Notes: generated by a model not told the origin, from the sequence alone. A DNA stretch of 64,000 bases from Haliscomenobacter sp041740695 (GCF_041740695.1 NZ_JBGSLK010000058.1:30655-94654), one strand, 5' to 3'. Shown: positions 53,145 through 61,979, counted from the first letter of the stretch. A program made the numbers and translations.

Positions 53145-53525
53145 ATGAAACAACTGACTTTCCTCCTGCTTTGTGTAGGAATGCTGTTTGGTGCTAGCCA
53201 GGTATCGGCTCAAACTGCCGACAAAAGCAAAGGTGGCCCGAATGCCGACGTAAAAGAATCCACCTTTAAAGTGTACGGCAATTGCGGCATGTGCAAAAAG
53301 CGCATCGAAACTGCGGCCAAAGAACTGCCTGGGGTAAGCAAAGCTAACTGGGACCTGGACGAGAAAAAACTCACTGTGAGTTATGAGGACACCCCCGGCG
53401 CTTTGAAAAAAATCAAGGAAAAAGTAGCAGCAGTAGGCCACGATACGGATGAAACCCGTGCCAAGGACAAAGTGTACAAAGCGCTGCATGGGTGTTGCCA
53501 GTACGATCGCCCGAACAGTAACTAA
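53145..53525 (+). CDS. exported HMA-domain copper-binding protein
   Basis: A 126-residue protein with a signal peptide (ends VSAQ, about residue 22) and a heavy-metal-associated domain (about 39-105): TFKVYGNCGMCKKRIETAAKEL carries the CxxC metal site, then the KLTVSYEDTP strand. The tail HGCCQYDR adds a further Cys pair and His. It should be a periplasmic Cu(I) carrier for the neighbouring CusABC-type pump, replacing the CusF role. Confidence 0.85.
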   Translation: MKQLTFLLLCVGMLFGASQVSAQTADKSKGGPNADVKESTFKVYGNCGMCKKRIETAAKELPGVSKANWDLDEKKLTVSYEDTPGALKKIKEKVAAVGHDTDETRAKDKVYKALHGCCQYDRPNSN

Positions 53526-53536
53526 AGCTTAGTATG

Positions 53537-53651
53537 ATGCAAAAAATTACTTCCCGATTTTTAGAGAGGCTTTTGAATAGGAAGCTCACTTGAAATGAAG
53601 CGTTCGACTTCCTATTCAAAACCCAAAATCGGGAAGTTAATTTTTCTGCAT
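53537..53651. repeat. inverted repeat, family F
   Basis: ATGCAAAAAATTACTTCCCG and its imperfect complement form the outer arms; TTGAATAGGAAG / CTTCCTATTCAA form the inner perfect pair, with a 29-nt asymmetric centre. It lies between the HMA gene and the metal-binding lipoprotein gene. Confidence 0.7.
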
Positions 53652-53671
53652 TACTTAATTGGCTTGAAACC

Positions 53672-53716
53672 AGCTGAATGGTGAATATGTTGACATTCGT
53701 CATTCACCATTCAGCT
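53672..53716. terminator. strong hairpin before the metal-binding lipoprotein gene
   Basis: A perfect 15-bp stem AGCTGAATGGTGAAT with a 15-nt loop, followed by TTTTA. It could terminate the efflux transcript before the next gene, which has its own -7 element just after. Confidence 0.55.
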
Positions 53717-53724
53717 TTTATCTT

Positions 53725-53732
53725 TAATTTTG
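53725..53732 (+). promoter_or_regulatory. Bacteroidota -7 element (TAATTTTG)
   Basis: Exact TAnnTTTG, 29 nt before the ATG at 53761. The -33 element is weak and falls in the preceding hairpin. Confidence 0.4.
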
Positions 53733-53760
53733 CGGCTCAAAAGATATAAATCAGTGTACC

Positions 53761-54126
53761 ATGAATAAAATTTCCATGCGCATTGGCATCAGTATGTTGG
53801 TGTTGGTGCTCAGCATTTGGGCTTGCGGCGGCTCGGATAAAGCAACAGATCAGGCTGGAGAAGCGGTTAAAACCGAAGCAAAAGCTGCTGGTTCGGAGCC
53901 AACCGCCGACGGCATAGAATTCACCGCCAAATACCAGTGCCCCATGCATTGCCCAGGCAGTGGAAGTGAAACTTATGGCAGTTGCCCCGTTTGTACCATG
54001 CACTACATGTACAACCCCAATCTGCCCGATGCAGCGGCAATCAATAAAAAATTATTCAAAGAAAACCCGCAAATCGATCCAGACAATCCTAAACCAGCTG
54101 CAGGACACGAAGGCCACGGCCATTAA
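53761..54126 (+). CDS. metal-binding lipoprotein
   Basis: A 121-residue lipoprotein (signal ends SIWAC, Cys 22) with the heavy-metal-binding motif YQCPMHCPGSGSETYGSCPV then CTMHYM, related to the N-terminal domain of CusB-type adaptors, and a C-terminal His-rich tail GHEGHGH. It probably binds copper or silver in the periplasm and belongs functionally to the efflux cluster. An ATG five codons in is an alternative start. Confidence 0.75.
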   Translation: MNKISMRIGISMLVLVLSIWACGGSDKATDQAGEAVKTEAKAAGSEPTADGIEFTAKYQCPMHCPGSGSETYGSCPVCTMHYMYNPNLPDAAAINKKLFKENPQIDPDNPKPAAGHEGHGH

Positions 54127-54158
54127 ACCTTGATTGTTGAGTTTATCTGTTTAGTACC

Positions 54159-55187
54159 ATGAAGAGATTATTCAATCGGGTCAACAACCGAGAGTTAAAA
54201 CAACGTTTGGAGGAAAGTAATGAGCCAAGAACCACCTTGTCTTTTTACCAATACCATCAACTTGAAGACCCGCAGGCTTTTCGGGATGAACTATACCTGT
54301 TGTTGAGCGAATGTGGTGTATTGGGCCGGATTTATGTGGCCAAAGAAGGGATCAATGGTCAAATTTCAGTACCCACCGAAAAATTTGAGGCATTTAAAGC
54401 AGCTCTTTTCAGCATCCATTGGCTGAATGGCATCCGCTTGAACATCGCCGTAGAAAAAGACGGCAAGTCATTTTTCAAACTGGCCATTAAGGTGCGGGAA
54501 AAAATCGTCGCCGATGGCCTTGATGACGCTACTTTCGATGTCACCAAACGGGGCAAACACTTACGCGCACCTGAAGTAAATGCCCTCTTGGACCAGCCCG
54601 AAACCATCGTGGTTGACATGCGCAACCACTATGAAAGTGAGGTGGGGTACTTTGAAGGTGCAATCCGTCCGGATGTGGAAACCTTCCGGGAAGCACTTCC
54701 CCTAGTAGAAGACTTATTGAAAGCGGAAAAAGAAAAAAACATCGTGATGTACTGCACCGGAGGAATCCGCTGCGAAAAGGCCAGTGCCTACTACCTGCAC
54801 AAGGGTTTCAGCAATGTGTTTATGATTGATGGGGGGATTATTGAATACGCCCATCAGTGTGAAGAACAGGGTTTGCCCAATAAGTTCATTGGCAAAAACT
54901 TTGTCTTTGATGAACGCCTCGGGGAGCGGATTTCCGAGGATGTAGTTGCCCATTGCCACCAATGCGGTCAGCCATGTGATACCCACCGCAACTGCGCGAA
55001 CGACGTATGCCACGTACTATTCATCCAGTGTGATGACTGTGCGGCGAAGTACCATGCTTGTTGTTCTCAGGAATGTGCAGACTTTAGTCAATTGCCAGCG
55101 GAGGAGCAGGAAGAATTGAAGGGCACGCTGGAGTTCAATGGAACGCGGTTTGGAAAGGGGAGGTATCGGGCGCTGCGAAGGACCTGA
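54159..55187 (+). CDS. trhO: tRNA uridine 5-oxyacetic acid/5-hydroxy synthase TrhO
   Basis: A 342-residue rhodanese-family protein (YceA/TrhO) that hydroxylates U34 of certain tRNAs with oxygen. The N-terminal acylphosphatase-like domain includes GVLGRIYVAKEGINGQIS; the rhodanese domain (about 130-235) has the active loop MYCTGGIRCEKAS; the C-terminal part has Cys-rich pairs CHQCGQPCD and CDDCAAKYHACCS. Length and order match the family. The stop codon TGA lies in the CCTGAGG that opens family B repeat copy 2. Confidence 0.88.
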   Translation: MKRLFNRVNNRELKQRLEESNEPRTTLSFYQYHQLEDPQAFRDELYLLLSECGVLGRIYVAKEGINGQISVPTEKFEAFKAALFSIHWLNGIRLNIAVEKDGKSFFKLAIKVREKIVADGLDDATFDVTKRGKHLRAPEVNALLDQPETIVVDMRNHYESEVGYFEGAIRPDVETFREALPLVEDLLKAEKEKNIVMYCTGGIRCEKASAYYLHKGFSNVFMIDGGIIEYAHQCEEQGLPNKFIGKNFVFDERLGERISEDVVAHCHQCGQPCDTHRNCANDVCHVLFIQCDDCAAKYHACCSQECADFSQLPAEEQEELKGTLEFNGTRFGKGRYRALRRT

Positions 55188-55297
55188 GGTGTATCTTTAG
55201 TGCCTTAGGTTTCTTAGGTGGTGAAAAAAGAAAGCCTTGCGAAGCGAGGCATAATTTCACCACCTAAGAAACCCAAGGCACCCAAGAGGCACCTAAG
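55184..55297. repeat. inverted repeat, family B copy 2
   Basis: CCTGAGGTGTATCTT ... CCTTAGGTTTCTTAGGTGG arms and their near complements, with an inner GCCTTGC / GCGAGGC hairpin in the centre that copy 1 lacks. It spans the gap between the convergent trhO and lepA genes and overlaps the trhO stop codon. Confidence 0.8.
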
Positions 55298-55299
55298 TA

Positions 55300-57093
55300 T
55301 CAATCTGACAATTTCAATACATCCAAGAACGCTTTCTGCGGCACTTCTACACTACCAATCTGGCGCATCTTCTTCTTACCCTCTTTCTGCTTTTCGAGCA
55401 GTTTGCGTTTACGCGAGATGTCCCCACCATAACACTTGGCGGTAACGTCTTTGCGCAGGGCAGAGATGGTTTCACGGGCGATGATTTTGGCACCAACCGC
55501 GGCCTGAATGGCGATCAAAAACTGCTGACGCGGCAGCAATTCTTTCAAACGAGAGCAGATTTTACGGCCAAAAGACTCCGCTTTGGTGCGGTGCACCAGT
55601 GCCGAAAGCGCATCTACATTTTCCGCATTCAGCTTGATGTCCAGCTTTACGAGGTCGGAAGCGCGGTAATCGAGCATGGAATAATCGAAAGAAGCGTAAC
55701 CCCGTGAGATCGACTTGAGGCGATCGTAAAAATCGAAGACGATTTCTGCCAGCGGCAACTCAAAAGTCAACTCTACCCGGCTGGTCGTCAAGTAACTTTG
55801 ACGGGTCAGAATCCCCCGCTTATCCATACACAGGGTCATGATGGTCCCGATGTATTCCGGTTTGGTGATGATTTGAGCACGGATGTAGGGTTCTTGTACT
55901 TCTTGCAAGTAGTTGGGATCAGGAAGATCGTTTGGGGTGCGTACCGCAAACTTCTCACCCTTGGTATTGGTAGCAAAGTAAGACACGTTCGGTACAGTGG
56001 TGATCACCTCCATGTTGAACTCCCGGGAGAGGCGCTCCTGGATGATTTCCAGGTGCAACATGCCCAAAAAGCCACAACGGAAACCGAAGCCCAGCGCCAC
56101 CGAGGTTTCTGGCTCGAAGACTAAAGAGGCATCGTTCAGTTGCAATTTTTCCAAACTATCACGCAGGTCTTCAAAATCGTCGTTGTCGATGGGGAAAATC
56201 CCGGCGAATACCATCGGTTTTACATCCTCAAAACCGTGGATGGCTTCGGTACAAGGGTTGATGGCATTGGTAATGGTATCCCCAACCTTAATCTCGCGAG
56301 ATTCTTTGATCCCCGTAATGATGTAACCTACATTCCCGGCCTCCAGGTGCGTTTGGGGAATCAGGTTCATTTGCAGGATCCCTACCTCGTCTACTTCGTA
56401 TTCTTTGCTGGTGTGGAAAAAGCGAATCTTTTCTCCTTTGCGCATCCGACCATTCATAATGCGGAAATAGGCAATTACACCACGGAAGGAGTTAAAAACC
56501 GAGTCAAAAATCAAGGCTTGCAGGGGCGCTTCAGGGTCACCTTTGGGGGCGGGAATCCGAGCTACTACCGCGTCCATGATTTCTTGAATGCCGGCCCCCG
56601 TTTTACCGGATGCCAATAAGATATCTTCCCTTTTGCAACCAATCAAATCGATTACCTGATCGGCTACCTCTTCGACCATGGCACTTTCCATGTCGATTTT
56701 GTTCAACACAGGAATGATTTCCAGGTCGTGCTCAATGGCCAGGTACAAGTTTGAGATGGTCTGCGCCTGAATGCCTTGTGTGGCATCTACCAACAGCAGC
56801 GCACCTTCACATGCGGCAATGGAGCGAGATACTTCGTAGGAAAAGTCGACGTGCCCGGGGGTGTCGATCATATTAAAGGTGTACCGTTCCCCGTCAGTAT
56901 GGACATAGGCCATCTGGATGGCATGGCTCTTGATCGTGATGCCACGTTCGCGTTCCAGGTCCATGTTGTCCAGGGTCTGGGCCATCATGTTGCGTTTATC
57001 AATGGTTTTGGTAAATTCCAACAGGCGGTCCGACAGGGTACTTTTACCGTGATCGATATGGGCAATTACACAAAAATTTCGAAGGTTCTTCAT
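55300..57093 (-). CDS. lepA: elongation factor 4 (LepA)
   Basis: A 597-residue translational GTPase of normal length. G1 is AHIDHGKSTLSDRL; G2/G3 include GITIKSHAIQM and DTPGHVDFSYEV; G4 is LNKID. Domain II, the EF-G-like domains and the LepA-specific C-terminal domain (RLKELLPRQQFLIAIQAAVG, AKCYGGDISRKRKLLEKQKEGKKKM) are complete. It acts on the ribosome in initiation or back-translocation. Start at 57093 (MKNLRNFCVIAHIDHGK); 57123 would add ten residues. Confidence 0.96.
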   Translation of the reverse strand: MKNLRNFCVIAHIDHGKSTLSDRLLEFTKTIDKRNMMAQTLDNMDLERERGITIKSHAIQMAYVHTDGERYTFNMIDTPGHVDFSYEVSRSIAACEGALLLVDATQGIQAQTISNLYLAIEHDLEIIPVLNKIDMESAMVEEVADQVIDLIGCKREDILLASGKTGAGIQEIMDAVVARIPAPKGDPEAPLQALIFDSVFNSFRGVIAYFRIMNGRMRKGEKIRFFHTSKEYEVDEVGILQMNLIPQTHLEAGNVGYIITGIKESREIKVGDTITNAINPCTEAIHGFEDVKPMVFAGIFPIDNDDFEDLRDSLEKLQLNDASLVFEPETSVALGFGFRCGFLGMLHLEIIQERLSREFNMEVITTVPNVSYFATNTKGEKFAVRTPNDLPDPNYLQEVQEPYIRAQIITKPEYIGTIMTLCMDKRGILTRQSYLTTSRVELTFELPLAEIVFDFYDRLKSISRGYASFDYSMLDYRASDLVKLDIKLNAENVDALSALVHRTKAESFGRKICSRLKELLPRQQFLIAIQAAVGAKIIARETISALRKDVTAKCYGGDISRKRKLLEKQKEGKKKMRQIGSVEVPQKAFLDVLKLSD

Positions 57094-57189
57094 ATTCCTC
57101 AATGTGCTACCTACACGAAACAAGTTTCGGGGTAATTGGATCGCAAAGTTCTAAAAAAATTTGGAAATGGATGTTTTAGAATTTTGCTG

Positions 57190-57223
57190 CAAAGGTAGGC
57201 TAATTAATTATTTAAATGGCAAA
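57190..57223 (-). promoter_or_regulatory. promoter for lepA (Bacteroidota type)
   Basis: TTTG (57223-57220), 22 nt, TACCTTTG (57197-57190) on the minus strand, both elements matching the consensus. The leader would be about 90 nt. Confidence 0.5.
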
Positions 57224-57239
57224 AAGCTAAAAACAAAAA

Positions 57240-57266
57240 GGTACAGCACTTTAATGGCCCTGTACC
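57240..57266 (-). terminator. Rho-independent terminator
   Basis: On the minus strand GGTACAG pairs with CTGTACC and is followed by TTTTTGTTTTT. It ends the transcript of the phosphatase gene at 57318-58199. Confidence 0.7.
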
Positions 57267-57317
57267 TGAAACAGCTATTGAATGGTTAAAGTAAGTTATG
57301 TAATGGTAAGGTGCAAG

Positions 57318-58199
57318 TTAGACGGCACGCCTACGCGGTCCTGCTTGCTGGACAATCTGTTCAAACATGGCCGCGGTGCTCAATGCCTCACCAGTAGAGG
57401 CCTGTTCATCTTCCTCTTCGACCGCATGGAGGGTGAAATTGGAACTGTTGGCTAGAAAATCGGCTTCGTTGTATTCGTAAATCGACCACTCGCCCCATTT
57501 GTATTCGAGCGCGGTCAGGCTTTCGACCCAATCCCCGGAATTGAGGTAGGTGACTTGTTTGCCCTGGCGTTCCAGGGTTTTGATTTGGGCGCGGTGAATG
57601 TGGCCACAAACCACGTAGTCGTACCCTTTTTCGGCGGCCAGTTCAATGGCTTTTTCTTCAAAATCGTCTACAAATTTGATCGCCTCTTTGACGCGGTATT
57701 TGATTTTTTGTGAAAAAGACAAACGGGGCAAGCCAAAAAAAGCCCGGATTTTATTGACCCAACGGTTGAACAAAATCAGATAATCGTAACCTTTGCCGCC
57801 CAACTTTGAAATGAAAGGAGAATATTTGATGAAGATGTCAAAAATATCGCCGTGGAAAATCCAGTAAGATTTGCCTTTGATTTGCAATTCGAGGGTATCG
57901 CGCAGGTGAATGTTCCCGGAAGAAAAATTGGAATAACGCCGCAGGGCATCGTCGTGATTCCCCGTGATGTAATAGACTTGGGTGCCTTTGGCGGCCATCC
58001 GTAAAATGCGCTGAATGATTTGCAGGTGCTCCTGAGGAAAGTAGTTTTTGCGAAATTGCCACATGTCAATAAAATCGCCATTCAGCACCAGAGCGTTTGT
58101 TTTGATGTGTTTCAAATAATTCAGCAGTTCTTTGGCGTGGCAACCATAAGTACCCAGATGAATATCCGACAGTATTACAAGATCGAGTTCCTTTTTCAT
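57318..58199 (-). CDS. LpxH-like metallophosphoesterase
   Basis: A 293-residue calcineurin-like phosphoesterase similar to UDP-2,3-diacylglucosamine hydrolases. Metal-binding motifs: LSDIHLGTYG, LNGDFIDMW, TGNHDDALRRY, FHGDIFD and CGHIHRAQ. The middle insert FNRWVNKIRAFFGLPRLSFS resembles the helical cap of the LpxH family. It probably acts at the membrane on a lipid A or other phospholipid precursor. An acidic C-terminal tail of about 40 residues is extra. Start at 58199 (MKKELDLV) preferred over 58211. Confidence 0.75.
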   Translation of the reverse strand: MKKELDLVILSDIHLGTYGCHAKELLNYLKHIKTNALVLNGDFIDMWQFRKNYFPQEHLQIIQRILRMAAKGTQVYYITGNHDDALRRYSNFSSGNIHLRDTLELQIKGKSYWIFHGDIFDIFIKYSPFISKLGGKGYDYLILFNRWVNKIRAFFGLPRLSFSQKIKYRVKEAIKFVDDFEEKAIELAAEKGYDYVVCGHIHRAQIKTLERQGKQVTYLNSGDWVESLTALEYKWGEWSIYEYNEADFLANSSNFTLHAVEEEDEQASTGEALSTAAMFEQIVQQAGPRRRAV

Positions 58200-58310
58200 T
58201 TTGTAAATCAAATGAGATCATCCGTATTTGACAAAACAAAGGTCAGTTCTCAATATTAACTGTATGTGAATATTTGATTATGAAATGATTAAAATTTGGA
58301 GAGAAATTGA

Positions 58311-58353
58311 CCTTGTTCCAAGATTTGCATATTTGTAAAAAAATGGAACAAGG
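58311..58353. terminator. hairpin after the small lipoprotein gene
   Basis: CCTTGTTCCA pairs exactly with TGGAACAAGG across 23 nt. It lies just after the stop of the minus-strand lipoprotein gene at 58360. Confidence 0.5.
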
Positions 58354-58359
58354 CTAAAC

Positions 58360-58776
58360 TCAATTGGCGGGTACCAAAATGCGGGTGAACTGTGGCCCGG
58401 GGGCAGAGACAGGGTCAAGGAAAATAGTATCTCTTGCAATTCGTTGAATGCGTGATACTTGTGGGCCATCTTTCAGTAGCATCACCAACTCTTTGCCGTT
58501 GTTCTGCACATGCCAGTTGCCTTCTTGCAGGGTATCATCCAGGCTGAATACGGCAGATCCGTCATCGAGCAGATCAATTTTGGCCATGCGCAGGGCCAGC
58601 ATCATACTCTCCATGTAATTGCGTTGGGTCGGATCAGCCTGGCTGCGTAGGTTTTCCCTTTTCATGGAATCCAGATCGTAACGCCAACTTCCAATCAACT
58701 CTTTTTTAACCTTGGGCCCTTGACAGCCACAAAGCAGGATCAAAAGGAACAAAAGTGTACTGAGATTTCGGGACAT
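58360..58776 (-). CDS. lipocalin-like small lipoprotein
   Basis: A 138-residue lipoprotein with a signal ending LLCGC (Cys near 18). The mature part starts KKELIGSWRYDLDSM and continues with beta strands (SAVFSLDDTLQEGNWHVQ, KELVMLLKDGPQVSRIQRI), a pattern seen in lipocalin-like DUF4923/DUF5004-type domains. Function unknown. It is 33 bp downstream of the AraC-type regulator on the same strand. Confidence 0.6.
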   Translation of the reverse strand: MSRNLSTLLFLLILLCGCQGPKVKKELIGSWRYDLDSMKRENLRSQADPTQRNYMESMMLALRMAKIDLLDDGSAVFSLDDTLQEGNWHVQNNGKELVMLLKDGPQVSRIQRIARDTIFLDPVSAPGPQFTRILVPAN

Positions 58777-58809
58777 AATAGTTCTTTTGGATGCTTTTAA
58801 AATCAGGGA

Positions 58810-59673
58810 TTATTCAACTATTTGACGTAGGTTTTGGCGGAAAGCCCTCGGGCTGGTTCCTACCACCAAACGGAACTGCTTGTTGAAATGCGATAGATTA
58901 TTGAAGCCACTGTCAAAACTGACCGCGGCAATACTCAAGTGCTCATTGGCCAGCGAACGACAGGCATGAGCTACGCGCACCTCATTGACAAAATGGGTAA
59001 AAGTTTTGCCCGTCAATCGTTTGAAATAGCGACAAAACGCGGGCACAGTCATATTTACTCGACGGGAAACTTCGTCTAAAGTCACTTCTTCTTGAAAACT
59101 GGCTTCTACGTATTCGTACACTTCCTGGATGCGTTCGAGGTGCTGTGCCTGGACATCAAAAGCAAATCCATCGGCATTTAGGGAACTGAATTCTTCCGTT
59201 TTTCCCAATTCACGCAACACTTTGAGCAATTCCACCAAACGGTCGAAGGGCTCCATATGGGCCATAGCCCGCAATTGGGAACCAGCCCATTCACGCGTTT
59301 TGCCGTGAAAAATGATGCCTTTGCGCGAACGTTCAAATAAGTGGTGTACCTCGCGCATTTCCGGCGCCTTGAGGAATTCTTTGCCCAAAAAATCCTCTTT
59401 CATTTGCACCACAATTTCTACCTGGTCCTTAAAATGCCCTTCTGTGAATCCCAGGTGGGGTAAATTGGGGCCAAGAAAAATCAGGTCGCCGTCTTCGTAG
59501 TAGGAGATGTGATTGCCGATGTGGCGTTTGCCTTTTCCTTTGGAAATGTAAACAATTTCGTACTCGGGGTGAAAATGCCAAAAGGGTTTATAAACAGGAT
59601 CCAGATCCGTAAATTCCCTGATTGCAAAGGAACTGCCGAATACAGGATCAATTTTTTCTAATAGTGGTTTCAT
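58810..59673 (-). CDS. AraC-family regulator with cupin sensor
   Basis: A 287-residue regulator: an N-terminal cupin (about 20-110, with FWHFHPEYEIVYISKGKGKRHIGNH and GDLIFLGPNLPH) and a C-terminal AraC domain (about 180-280, VTLDEVSRRVNMTVPAFCRYFKRLTGKTF, then FDSGFNNLSHFNKQFR and TSPRAFR). Cupin-type AraC proteins usually sense a sugar or small metabolite. It is divergent from the phosphonate-type pair that begins at 59916, but 242 bp apart, and may or may not control it. Confidence 0.82.
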   Translation of the reverse strand: MKPLLEKIDPVFGSSFAIREFTDLDPVYKPFWHFHPEYEIVYISKGKGKRHIGNHISYYEDGDLIFLGPNLPHLGFTEGHFKDQVEIVVQMKEDFLGKEFLKAPEMREVHHLFERSRKGIIFHGKTREWAGSQLRAMAHMEPFDRLVELLKVLRELGKTEEFSSLNADGFAFDVQAQHLERIQEVYEYVEASFQEEVTLDEVSRRVNMTVPAFCRYFKRLTGKTFTHFVNEVRVAHACRSLANEHLSIAAVSFDSGFNNLSHFNKQFRLVVGTSPRAFRQNLRQIVE

Positions 59674-59863
59674 ACTTAATGCTTGAACTAAAACTAAATT
59701 AACTTCTTTTAGACGAAAAAAATGTTAAAAAGTCAAATTTGCACCATAAAAACGCTCTTGCTCAGACAAAAGTTGCCTTGCATTGTCGGCTAGATGTAAA
59801 AAAATTAACCCAAATTTTGCTTAGATTTAAAATCAAAATAAGCCCGATTTTGACGAACCAGGC

Positions 59864-59871
59864 TACCTTTG
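59864..59871 (+). promoter_or_regulatory. Bacteroidota -7 element (TACCTTTG)
   Basis: Exact TAnnTTTG about 45 nt before the ATG at 59916; no good -33 element is seen. Confidence 0.35.
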
Positions 59872-59915
59872 GAAAGTTTTACCATTAGGCAAAAAAATTA
59901 ATCCTATTCAAATTT

Positions 59916-61076
59916 ATGGTCAAAGCAGCTGATCTATTGGTTGTTGGCGCAGGCATTTTAGGGGCTGGCCATGCTTTGCAGGCCTTGCGCAAAGGCTATA
60001 CGGTGGTGTTAACCGAAAAAGACAATGCTCCACAAGAGGCTACTGTGCGCAATTTTGGACAAGCAGTCATTTCTGGCCTGTCTGCTGGCAAATGGCAACA
60101 ATATGGTTTGGATAGTTTGGCGCTGTACCAAAGCATCCAGGCGGAGTTTGACTTGGGTCTGCGCAACAATGGAACCTACTATATCGCCTCTAACCCAGGC
60201 GAGTTGCAATTGATTGAAGAGTTGTACCAAATCAACCAGCAAAACAATTACCCTTGCCAATGGCTGAGCAAAGTGGAGTGTTTACAACGCCTAGCCCCCT
60301 TGCGGGAAGACTATTGCCTGGCTGCATTGTATTTCCCCTTGGAACTCAGCATTGAGCCTCGTACCATGATTGGGCGTTTGTTGGAGTATCTGCAAAAAAA
60401 ATATCCCGATACCTTTACCTACCTCCCCAATACGCCAGTTGTGGCGTGTACCTCCAACAATGGCCTGGCGACTGCTGAAACCAGCACGGGGCTGCGTTTG
60501 CAGGCAGAAAAAATCATCATTTGTTCAGGGCGTGAGTTTCGATTTTTGTACCCGGAACTTTTCCGCAGCAGCAATTTGGTGGTTTCCAAATTGCAGATGA
60601 TGCAAACCTACCCGCTGCCAGCAGTTGCCCTGCCTGGCAATATCCTCACAGGTTTGTCGATTCGGCGGTATGAGAGTTTTCAGCAATGCCCTTCCTGGGC
60701 GGGCAAAGACGACAGCGTTTATGCTCAAGCGCTGCTAGACTATGGCATCCATGTCCTCTTTAAACAAGCCATCGACGGTTCCATCATCATTGGTGATTCG
60801 CACGAATACGCGCCAGCAGCAGAAGTGGATCAACTGGGTTTTGATACCAACCAGGAGATCAATGAGCTGATCCTGGACGAAGCTAAAAGTATCTTAAATT
60901 TGCCAAACTGGAGCATCCAAAAATATTGGAACGGGTACTATGCCCAGGTCAAGGGCGCCGATCTGTTTCACCATCACATTGATGAACACATTCAAATTGT
61001 CACCGGGATTGGGGGCAAGGGCATGACTTCCGGGATAGGTTTGGCAGGTGCCATCATTCAACAAACATGGTCATGA
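59916..61076 (+). CDS. TIGR03364-type FAD oxidoreductase (aminophosphonate)
   Basis: A 386-residue DAO-family flavoenzyme. The FAD-binding start is LLVVGAGILGAGHALQALRKG, and VRNFGQAVISGL follows, as in the TIGR03364 group. The C-terminal GIGGKGMTSGIGLAGAI contacts the flavin. Members of this group lie next to a phosphonatase-like hydrolase (TIGR03351) and are proposed to oxidise 2-aminoethylphosphonate or its N-methyl or hydroxy derivatives, giving phosphonoacetaldehyde-type products. Exactly that hydrolase follows here with a 4-bp overlap. No phosphonate transporter is in the window. Confidence 0.82.
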   Translation: MVKAADLLVVGAGILGAGHALQALRKGYTVVLTEKDNAPQEATVRNFGQAVISGLSAGKWQQYGLDSLALYQSIQAEFDLGLRNNGTYYIASNPGELQLIEELYQINQQNNYPCQWLSKVECLQRLAPLREDYCLAALYFPLELSIEPRTMIGRLLEYLQKKYPDTFTYLPNTPVVACTSNNGLATAETSTGLRLQAEKIIICSGREFRFLYPELFRSSNLVVSKLQMMQTYPLPAVALPGNILTGLSIRRYESFQQCPSWAGKDDSVYAQALLDYGIHVLFKQAIDGSIIIGDSHEYAPAAEVDQLGFDTNQEINELILDEAKSILNLPNWSIQKYWNGYYAQVKGADLFHHHIDEHIQIVTGIGGKGMTSGIGLAGAIIQQTWS

Positions 61077-61807
61077 TGAAAAATAAAATTAAGTTGGTCG
61101 CTTTTGACATGGCGGGTACAACCGTCCGCGACGAACACGAGGTAGAACACTGCTTTCGGCAAGCCGCCCTCCAAACCGGGCTGGAAATGAGCGAAGCTGA
61201 AATTTTGGCCGTACAAGGTTGGGCCAAGCGTTTTGTTTTTGAAACCTACTGGGAGCGGCAGCTGGGGCAACGAGGTGAACACTGGCTGCAACGGGTAGAT
61301 CACTCGTTTCATACGTTTACCCAAATTCTTGAAACCCATTACCTGACTCAACCCATAGTGCCCACCGAAGGCGCTTTGGAAGTATTTGCTTTTTTGCGCG
61401 AGCGAGGCATCAAAATCGCGCTGACCACGGGTTTTTACCGCAAAGTGACCGACATTATTTTGGACCGTTTGGGGTGGTTGCAAGGCTTGAATGAAGAATA
61501 TGTAAATACCGGAAACTCGTTGATTGATTGTTCCATTTCGAGTGATCAGGTCGTGGCAGGAAGACCAGCGCCGGACATGATTTTTAAGGCAATGCAGTTG
61601 CTGCAAATTGACAGTGCTGCGCAAGTGCTTTCAGTTGGGGATACACCATCGGATATTCAGGCAGGACAAAACGCTCAGCTTTTCCATAGTTTGGCCGTAG
61701 CAAATGGTACCCATCCAGCGGAGTTGTTATTGCCTCATCATCCAACAAAAATGTTGGACACTATCCGGGATTTGATCGCTTATTTAGAAGAAAATGATTT
61801 GTGCTAA
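61073..61807 (+). CDS. phosphonatase-like HAD hydrolase (TIGR03351)
   Basis: A 244-residue HAD hydrolase related to phosphonoacetaldehyde hydrolase PhnX. Motif I is FDMAGTTVRDE with the nucleophile Asp, motif II LTTGFYR, and motif IV SVGDTPSDIQAG. The PhnX Schiff-base Lys is not evident in the cap, as for the TIGR03351 group. It would split the C-P bond or dephosphorylate the product of the upstream oxidoreductase. ATGA overlap with that gene supports the start at 61073; an ATG at 61067 adds two residues. Confidence 0.82.
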   Translation: MMKNKIKLVAFDMAGTTVRDEHEVEHCFRQAALQTGLEMSEAEILAVQGWAKRFVFETYWERQLGQRGEHWLQRVDHSFHTFTQILETHYLTQPIVPTEGALEVFAFLRERGIKIALTTGFYRKVTDIILDRLGWLQGLNEEYVNTGNSLIDCSISSDQVVAGRPAPDMIFKAMQLLQIDSAAQVLSVGDTPSDIQAGQNAQLFHSLAVANGTHPAELLLPHHPTKMLDTIRDLIAYLEENDLC

Positions 61808-61979
61808 ATTTTTCTCAAAAAAAATTCTGTAGTTTACAGAAACTGTTTAGTTTTGCGCCGCACTATTTGCAAAAAGTTGCATGTGATTCAAAAAATTACT
61901 TGGTTTTTTGCTTTTTTATGCCAGAAATAGGCAATGCGTGCTTTTTTTGTGCAAAAAAATAACTTAGTTTGCTTTTTTG
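61808..61979. other. AT-rich non-coding stretch
   Basis: No gene seen. T-rich tracts and repeated GCAAAAAA/TTTTTTGC pieces; the promoter at 61980 follows. Confidence 0.5.
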
